A stretch of DNA of 10,816 nucleotides from Actinomycetes bacterium. Lineage in GTDB: Bacteria > Actinomycetota > Thermoleophilia > Solirubrobacterales > Solirubrobacteraceae. The stretch is from assembly GCA_023404805.1 (NCBI GenBank), contig JAEYAL010000175.1, positions 1 to 10,816 on the forward strand. Direction: 5' to 3'. Both the position numbers and the translations under genes were made by a program. Under the pieces are notes generated by a model. That model was not told the origin of the DNA. It saw only the letters and a program-made list of their open reading frames with translations, and did no database searches. Positions 6,059 through 10,816 of this stretch are shown here, in pieces; the stretch's first letter is position 1, and each line of letters opens with the position of its first letter.

Positions 6059-6723
6059 GAGCGGTGCTGATCATCCTGCGCAAGGACCTGCTCCTGGAGC
6101 GGCGCTCGTTTGAGCTGCTGCCTGCGATGGCGCTGCTCGCGCTCGGCACGCTGATCGTGCTGCGGTTCGCGCTCGACCAGGAGACCGTCGAAGGCGACCT
6201 CGCGGCGGGCGCGCTGCTCGTGCCGCTCCTGTTTGCCTCGTTGCTCGGCGTCTCGCGGTTGTTCGCGGGCGAGGAGCGCGACGCCGGCATCCAGCAGTAC
6301 CTGTTGAGCCCGGCGCCGCCCGGAGCCCTGCTTGCGGCCAAGGTCATCGGGCTCACTGTCGTCCTGGCCGTGCTGGAGGTCGTCCTGGTGCCGACCTTCG
6401 GGCTGCTGCTGCTCGGTCCAGACCTGCTTCCGGTCCTCCCAGAGCTGGTCCTGGTGCTCCTGTTGCTCGATCTCACACTGGCGACGCTCGGCGGCATCGT
6501 GGCCGGGATCGCCATCGGGGCCAGATCCCGAGAGCTGATCGTGCCGATCCTGGTGGTGCCGCTCGCGATCCCAGCGCTCATCGCGGCGCAAGCGGCGCTC
6601 GCTCCGGTGCTGGAGCCCGGCGCCGAGGCGCTCCCATGGCGCTGGCCGGCCGTTCTGGCCATCTATGCTGTGGTTCTGGCGCTCGTCGGCTCGGTGGTCG
6701 GTGAGTACCTCGTCGAGGACTGA
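6055..6723 (+). CDS. ccmB: Heme exporter permease CcmB
   Basis: 222 aa, close to the 220 or so typical of CcmB. It is the membrane partner of the CcmA ATPase. A cytoplasmic N terminus (ILRKDLLLERR, residues 7-17) leads into about six hydrophobic segments (roughly 20-38, 48-68, 94-112, 118-150, 160-182, 195-217). The family's cytoplasmic loop GEERDAGIQQYLLSPAPPGALLAAKV-type signature begins near residue 72 (EERDAGI ... LLSPAP ... AAKV). The start is GTG at 6055, overlapping the ccmA stop in a GTGA, so translation is coupled. It is followed by a 36-nt gap before ccmC. Nothing is missing or broken. Confidence 0.9.
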   Translation: MRAVLIILRKDLLLERRSFELLPAMALLALGTLIVLRFALDQETVEGDLAAGALLVPLLFASLLGVSRLFAGEERDAGIQQYLLSPAPPGALLAAKVIGLTVVLAVLEVVLVPTFGLLLLGPDLLPVLPELVLVLLLLDLTLATLGGIVAGIAIGARSRELIVPILVVPLAIPALIAAQAALAPVLEPGAEALPWRWPAVLAIYAVVLALVGSVVGEYLVED

Positions 6724-6759
6724 CAGCCTCCCTCAGGGCTGAGCCTTCCCCTCTCTTCC

Positions 6760-7482
6760 ATGACCGTCCGCGGCCTGCGCCCTCTCTCGATCCTCTCCGT
6801 CCTGCTGGTCGGGGCGGGCTTCACCATGGCGTTCTTCTGGGCCCCGCTCGACGTCGACCAGGGCTTCCGGCAGAAGATCTTCTACCTGCACGTGCCGCTC
6901 GGCATCGTCGCGCTGATCGGCTTCATCCTCGGCGGGATCCATGGCCTGCGCTACCTGCGCAACGGCGGCTCGGAGGCCGACCTGCGCTCCTACGTGAGCA
7001 TCCACATCTCGCAGATCTTCGCGGTGGCTGTGCTCGTGACCGGCGCGATCTGGGGCAAGACGGCCTGGGGCGCCTGGTGGCGGTGGGACGAGCCCTTCTT
7101 GGTCTCGTTCCTGATCGTCTTCCTCCTGTACTGCACCTACCAGCCGCTGCGCCTCTCGATCGACGACCCTCGCCGCCAGGCCCGGGCCGCGAGCGTGTTC
7201 GCTGTGGTCGCCGGCGCGTTCGTGCCGATCAACTTCGCCGTCGTACGTCTCGCCGACCAGTACCTCCACCCGCGTACGCTGTCCAATGCCGCCGACGGTT
7301 CGATGCCCGGCTCCGTGCTCTTGACCTTCCTCACCTGCCTCGTCGCGATCTCCGTGCTCTACGCGACGCTCGTGCGTTACGAGCTGCTCTCCAAGAGCAC
7401 GACCTTCCGCCTGCGCGCGCTCGAGCGCCGCGCGGGTGGCGACGACCTCATCCCCCGGCGCTCGGCGGTTCCGCAGGCATGA
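6760..7482 (+). CDS. ccmC: Cytochrome c maturation heme-handling protein CcmC
   Basis: 240 aa, about six membrane segments. CcmC binds heme at the outer face of the membrane and passes it to the chaperone CcmE. Visible hallmarks: FYLHVP (His44, matching one axial heme ligand), the tryptophan-rich WGAWWRWDEP (103-112) that contacts heme, and QYLH (His170) in the position of the second ligand. The WGxWWxWD form and length favour CcmC over the CcsA/HemX type that also occurs next to hemA in other bacteria. The ATG at 6760 has no Shine-Dalgarno; a pyrimidine-only tract (6744-6759 apart from none to few purines) precedes it. The stop overlaps the ccmD-like gene (ATGA). CcmE, F, G and H are not in the window. 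Confidence 0.92.
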   Translation: MTVRGLRPLSILSVLLVGAGFTMAFFWAPLDVDQGFRQKIFYLHVPLGIVALIGFILGGIHGLRYLRNGGSEADLRSYVSIHISQIFAVAVLVTGAIWGKTAWGAWWRWDEPFLVSFLIVFLLYCTYQPLRLSIDDPRRQARAASVFAVVAGAFVPINFAVVRLADQYLHPRTLSNAADGSMPGSVLLTFLTCLVAISVLYATLVRYELLSKSTTFRLRALERRAGGDDLIPRRSAVPQA

Positions 7483-7754
7483 CGCTCTCCACCGTTCTCG
7501 CTCAGGCCGACACGATCCCCGAGGACTCGGGCGGCCCGTACGTCATCGCGGCGTACCTCGTGTTCCTCGTGCTGATCCTCGTCTACGTGGCGATCATGGC
7601 CCAGCGCCTGCAGAAGATCTCCAAGCAGGCCGACGACCTCGAGCGCCGCCTCGAGGGCATCGACCACGCCCAGCACCAGGGCGCGGGCCCTGTGCAAGGC
7701 GGCGCGGTCGCCGATGCTGCCGCCGAGCCCCCGACGATCGCGCCGACCACATGA
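7479..7754 (+). CDS. ccmD: CcmD-like small membrane protein
   Basis: 91 aa, from an ATG overlapping the ccmC stop (ATGA). One membrane segment (about 22-41, with Tyr21, Tyr26 and Tyr36) is followed by a charged heptad-like stretch (QRLQKISKQADDLERRLEG, 42-60) likely to form a short coiled coil, then a low-complexity Gly/Ala/Pro tail. CcmD proteins are small single-span proteins that help release holo-CcmE from CcmABC. Position straight after ccmC and topology support the call; sequence identity in this family is always poor. It is longer than the usual 40-70 residues because of the tail. Its stop overlaps hemA (ATGA). Confidence 0.7.
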   Translation: MTLSTVLAQADTIPEDSGGPYVIAAYLVFLVLILVYVAIMAQRLQKISKQADDLERRLEGIDHAQHQGAGPVQGGAVADAAAEPPTIAPTT

Positions 7755-9085
7755 GCGAGCTGCTCACCGTCGGCGTCTCGCACCGCACCGCGCCGGTCGC
7801 GCTGCGCGAGCGCCTTGCGCTGCCTGCTGAGGGCGGCCACGTGCTCGGCGAGCTCGCCGCGTGCGACGAGCAGATCCACGAGCTCGTCGCGATGTCGACG
7901 TGCAACCGCACCGAGATCACCGTGCTCACCGACGATCCGGCCGGCGCCGAGGAGGGCCTGCTGCGCGTGCTGGCCCGCCGCGGCGGCTTCGCGCCCGACG
8001 ACCTCGGCGGTGCGGTCTTCCGCCTCCACGAAGAGGACTCCGCGCGCCACCTGTTCCGGGTCGCCTCCGGGCTGGAGTCGATGGTGCTCGGCGAGGCCGA
8101 GATCCTCGGCCAGGTGCGCCGCGCCCATGAGATCGCGATGGCCGCGGGCACCAGCGGCCCGACGCTCGACCGCCTGTTCGGCGCCGCCGTCGGCACCGGC
8201 CGCCGCGTGCGCTCTGAGACGCAGATCGGGCACGGGTCGATGTCGATCTCGTCGCTCGCCGCTTCGCTGGCCGAGCGCGAGCTGGGCGACCTGTCTGGCC
8301 GCCAGGTCGTGATCATCGGCGCCGGCGAGACCTCTGAGCTCGCTGCCGCCGCGTTCCACCAGCGTGGCGTGGCGACGCTGTTCGTCGCCAACCGCCGCGC
8401 CAGCCGCGCGATCTCGCTCGCCGCCAAGTTCGAAGGCTCGGTCGCCCCGCTCGACCACCTGCCGGGGCTGCTGGAGTCGGCCGACGTCGTCGTCTCCGCC
8501 ACCGCCTCGCCGCATCCGATCCTCCACCGCGAGGCGATCGCCGAGGTGCTCCCGGCGCGCGCCGGCCGCCCGCTGCTGCTGATCGACCTCGCCGTGCCGC
8601 GCGACATCGAGCCCGCGTGCGGCCTGCTGCCGGGCGTTCAGCGCTACGACCTCGACGCGATGGAGTCCGTGATCGCGCGGATGACCCACGTGCGCAAGGC
8701 CGAGGCGGTCCGCGCCGAGACGATCGTCGACGACGAGCTCGGCCGCTTCAACCACTGGATGGTCACCCGCGGCGTCGCGCCGACGATCGCCGCGATGCAC
8801 CGCCAGGCCGACGACATCGTCGAGCGCGTCCTCACGGAGAACGCCGGCCGTTGGGAGTCGGCGTCGCAGCGCGACCGCGCCCGCATCGAGGCCGTCGCCC
8901 GCGCCGTGGCGACCCGCATCCTCCACGAGCCGACGATCCGCCTGCGCTCCGTCGACCCCGCCGCGGGCCACCGCCGCGTCGAGATCCTCCGCGAGCTGTT
9001 CGGCCTCGACGGCGAGGTCGAAGACGGCCTGCTCGAGGACGTCGACCAGCTCCCGGGCCAGGCCCGCGGCCCGCTCCTTCCGTGA
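7751..9085 (+). CDS. hemA: Glutamyl-tRNA reductase
   Basis: 444 aa, of normal length. It reduces Glu-tRNA(Glu) with NADPH to glutamate-1-semialdehyde, the first committed step of C5-pathway tetrapyrrole synthesis in the cytoplasm. Seen: the start VGVSHRTAPVALRERLALP, STCNRTEI with the active-site Cys51, His100 (in RHLFRVASGLES) matching the second catalytic-domain His, the MVLGEAEILGQVR helix (111-123), and the NADPH loop IIGAGETSE (Gly190-Glu193). A helical dimerisation domain ends the protein (ELFGLDGEVEDG). The start ATG overlaps the ccmD-like stop. The stop forms TGATG with a 13-codon ORF. Complete, with no missing key residue. Confidence 0.97.
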   Translation: MSELLTVGVSHRTAPVALRERLALPAEGGHVLGELAACDEQIHELVAMSTCNRTEITVLTDDPAGAEEGLLRVLARRGGFAPDDLGGAVFRLHEEDSARHLFRVASGLESMVLGEAEILGQVRRAHEIAMAAGTSGPTLDRLFGAAVGTGRRVRSETQIGHGSMSISSLAASLAERELGDLSGRQVVIIGAGETSELAAAAFHQRGVATLFVANRRASRAISLAAKFEGSVAPLDHLPGLLESADVVVSATASPHPILHREAIAEVLPARAGRPLLLIDLAVPRDIEPACGLLPGVQRYDLDAMESVIARMTHVRKAEAVRAETIVDDELGRFNHWMVTRGVAPTIAAMHRQADDIVERVLTENAGRWESASQRDRARIEAVARAVATRILHEPTIRLRSVDPAAGHRRVEILRELFGLDGEVEDGLLEDVDQLPGQARGPLLP

Positions 9086-9126
9086 TGGCCCGCCGCCGTC
9101 CGCTGGCCTGCGCTTCTGCACGCTGA
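9085..9126 (+). CDS. 13-codon mini-ORF bridging hemA and hemC
   Basis: ATG (9085-9087) overlaps the hemA stop as TGATG. The frame codes for MARRRPLACASAR and ends TGA (9124-9126), which overlaps the hemC ATG as another TGATG. Neither ATG has a Shine-Dalgarno. The arrangement would let ribosomes reinitiate from hemA through the mini-ORF into hemC. It may be a coupling device rather than a functional peptide, and chance in a GC-rich spacer cannot be excluded. Confidence 0.35.
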   Translation: MARRRPLACASAR

Positions 9127-10010
9127 TGGCCTTGCGCCTCGGAACCCGCGGTAGTGCGCTGGCGCTCGTGCAGGCGCGCGCCGCCGCAGCTGCGCTCGGC
9201 GGCGACGTGGAGATCGTCGAGATCGTCACCACCGGCGACCGCGACCGCGCGCTGGCCGACAAGGAGAAGTGGGTCAAGGAGCTTGACCGCGCGCTGCTCG
9301 AGGGCGAGATCGATCTGGCTGTGCACTCCGCCAAGGACGTCCCCGGCGAGCTGACGGGCGGCATCACGCTCGTCGCCGCCCTGCCGCGCGAGGACCCGCG
9401 CGATGCGCTCGTCGGAGCTTCCTCCCTCGACGACCTGCCGCAGGGCGCCCGCGTCGGCACCAGCTCGCTGCGCCGCGCCGGGCAGCTGCTCGCGCTGCGG
9501 CCGGACCTGGTCGTGGAGCCGCTGCGAGGCAACGTCGACACGCGGCTGCGGCTGGTCTCCGAAGGCCCGCTCGATGCAGCGGTGCTCGCCCAGGCCGGGC
9601 TCAACCGGCTCGGCCGCGGCAGCGAAGGCACGCCGCTTGACACGCTCGTCCCGGCGCCCGGCCAGGGCATCGTCGTGCTCGCCGCCCGCGTCGGCGACAC
9701 GGCCGCTGCTGCCGCGGCGCTCGAGATCAGCGACCCGGCCGCGTTCACCTCGCTGCGGGCTGAGCGCGCGATCGGGCTGGCGCTCGGCGCGGACTGCACC
9801 ACGGCGATCGGCGCACATGCCCGCCCGCTCGACGACGACCACCTGGAGCTGCAGGTGCGGCTCACGACGCCGTCCGGCGGCCGCGTCCTCGACGACCTGC
9901 TCGACGGCCCGATCGAGGCGGCAGAGCTGCTCGCCGAGTCGATCGCGCAGCGGCTGCGGTCGGCTGGCGCCGATGAGCTGCTCGCGGCGTCGCGCGAGAC
10001 GTCGCCATGA
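9126..10010 (+). CDS. hemC: Porphobilinogen deaminase (hydroxymethylbilane synthase)
   Basis: 294 aa. It polymerises four porphobilinogens to hydroxymethylbilane. Landmarks: LGTRGSALALVQA (5-17), WVKELDRALLEGEIDLAVHSAKDVP (49-73, seen as VKEL ... AVHS ... KDVP), GTSSLRR (111-117), PLRGNVDTRL (132-141) and APGQG (177-181). Cys224 (in ALGADCTTAIGA) is the expected dipyrromethane attachment site; the usual context GGCxxPIGA is altered to ADCTTAIGA, which keeps the Cys. The ATG at 9126 is preceded by no Shine-Dalgarno and overlaps the mini-ORF stop. The stop overlaps cobA (ATGA). hemB and hemL are not in the window and may follow downstream. Confidence 0.96.
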   Translation: MALRLGTRGSALALVQARAAAAALGGDVEIVEIVTTGDRDRALADKEKWVKELDRALLEGEIDLAVHSAKDVPGELTGGITLVAALPREDPRDALVGASSLDDLPQGARVGTSSLRRAGQLLALRPDLVVEPLRGNVDTRLRLVSEGPLDAAVLAQAGLNRLGRGSEGTPLDTLVPAPGQGIVVLAARVGDTAAAAAALEISDPAAFTSLRAERAIGLALGADCTTAIGAHARPLDDDHLELQVRLTTPSGGRVLDDLLDGPIEAAELLAESIAQRLRSAGADELLAASRETSP

Positions 10011-10816
10011 GCGACCGCGGCATGCTCGACCGCGAGGAACCGCGCGGCACCGGCAAGCACTTCGTCGCGCCAAAGGGCCGTGCGGCGTCGCCGCGGCAGG
10101 CCATCCGGGAGAACGTGCTCGACGAGCTGGCCGGCTCGCTGCGTCTCGGCCAGGCCGAGCCGGGGGTCGTCTATCTCGTGGGCGCGGGCCCGGGCGATCC
10201 GGGGCTCGTGACGGTCCGCGCGGCGCGGCTCGTCGCGACCGCTGACGTCGTCCTCCACGACCTGCTGATCGCCCAGGAGCTGCTCGACCTCGTCCGGCCC
10301 GAAGCGGAGCTCTACGACGTCGGCAAGGTCGGCGACGGACGCCATGTCGCCCAGGAAGACACCAACGCGCTGATGGTGCGCCTCGCGCAGGAGGGCAAGA
10401 GCGTCGTCCGGCTCAAGGGCGGCGATCCGTTCGTCTTCGGCCGCGGCGGCGAAGAGCTCGCCGAGCTGCTCGAGGCCGGCGTGCGCGCCGAAGTCGTCGC
10501 CGGAGTCACCAGCGGCACCGGCGCGCTCGCCGCCGCCGGGATCCCCGCTACGCACCGCCTGCACGCCAGCGCGGTCGCGTTCGTCACCGGCCACGGCCAC
10601 GACGACAAGCCCGAGGGCGGCCGCGACTGGAGCTCGCTCGCGCACTTCCCGGGGACGCTCGTCTTCTACATGGCGGTCAAGGCGCTGCCGAACGTCGCCC
10701 GCGAGCTGGTCGCGCACGGCCGCTCGCCCGACGAGCCCGCCGCGGTCGTCGAGCGGGGCACGTCCGACGAGCAGCGCGTCACGCGCGCCACGCTCAGCGA
10801 GCTGCCGCGCGTGGCC
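10007..10816 (+). CDS. cobA: Uroporphyrinogen-III C-methyltransferase, 3' truncated by window
   Basis: 270 codons run open to the right edge. It methylates uroporphyrinogen III at C2 and C7 with SAM to give precorrin-2, the substrate of the siroheme synthase at the start of this operon. SAM-binding loop VGAGPGDPG (58-66), DLL (85-87), VGK...GRH (105-113), the catalytic-site signature LKGGDPFVFGRGGEE (136-150), VAGVTSG, AGIPATHR and VTGHGH are present. VAGVTSG replaces the commoner PGVTSA, and a Gly-Asp pair sits where VGKR is usual. The first 52 residues are a charged extension not found in short CobA enzymes; a second ATG at 10022 is possible but the ATGA overlap with hemC favours 10007. In relatives this gene is often fused to a HemD domain, which the window cannot show. 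Confidence 0.93.
   Translation, partial: MSDRGMLDREEPRGTGKHFVAPKGRAASPRQAIRENVLDELAGSLRLGQAEPGVVYLVGAGPGDPGLVTVRAARLVATADVVLHDLLIAQELLDLVRPEAELYDVGKVGDGRHVAQEDTNALMVRLAQEGKSVVRLKGGDPFVFGRGGEELAELLEAGVRAEVVAGVTSGTGALAAAGIPATHRLHASAVAFVTGHGHDDKPEGGRDWSSLAHFPGTLVFYMAVKALPNVARELVAHGRSPDEPAAVVERGTSDEQRVTRATLSELPRVA

Noticed and set aside
7583..10717. A 1044-codon open frame on the - strand across hemA, hemC and cobA
   Set aside because: It is antisense to three clear enzymes and its translation is low-complexity Arg/Ala/Glu/Asp, the usual mirror of GC-rich codons.

Overview
GC-rich (roughly 70%) actinobacterial DNA. The high-GC codon use, dense 4-bp ATGA/GTGA gene overlaps, few Shine-Dalgarno sites, and cytochrome c maturation genes placed directly before hemA-hemC all fit a deep-branching actinobacterium of the Thermoleophilia (Solirubrobacterales-like). 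That placement is inferred from gene content, not from a search.

Region 1 (1-1640, + strand): an intergenic stretch carrying a diverged direct repeat with an 81-bp period, then a probable leaderless gene for a secreted glycoside-hydrolase-like TIM-barrel protein. Region 2 (3893 down to 1637, - strand): a tight three-gene unit coding for a small charged protein, a DUF2236/MpaB-type (rubber oxygenase-like) protein, and an MFS transporter whose N-terminal half resembles the SLC49/FLVCR group. Its last gene meets the hydrolase gene tail to tail over a shared CTAG, so there is no intergenic terminator.

Region 3 (4059 to the right edge, + strand): after a 165-bp divergent intergenic region, one apparently continuous operon of at least 6.7 kb. 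The order is siroheme synthase (precorrin-2 dehydrogenase/ferrochelatase type), a divergent MogA/MoaB-like protein with an acidic tail, ccmA, ccmB, ccmC, a long ccmD-like gene, hemA, a 13-codon mini-ORF, hemC, and cobA (cut by the window edge; possibly a cobA-hemD fusion). HemA and HemC make the linear tetrapyrrole. CobA and the dehydrogenase/ferrochelatase turn uroporphyrinogen III into siroheme. CcmABCD handles heme delivery for cytochrome c maturation. The operon therefore links tetrapyrrole synthesis, siroheme (sulfite/nitrite reductase cofactor) and heme trafficking.

The oddest points are: ccmA has no ATG, GTG or TTG in frame before its Walker A motif and lies in the same frame just after the TGA of the MogA-like gene; siroheme synthase has a Cys-rich N-terminal extension (CxC...C...C) whose coding sequence holds a strong hairpin; a 13-codon ORF is joined to hemA and hemC by TGATG overlaps at both ends; and a MogA-like protein sits inside a cytochrome c/siroheme operon. 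No tRNA, rRNA, CRISPR array or insertion sequence was seen.
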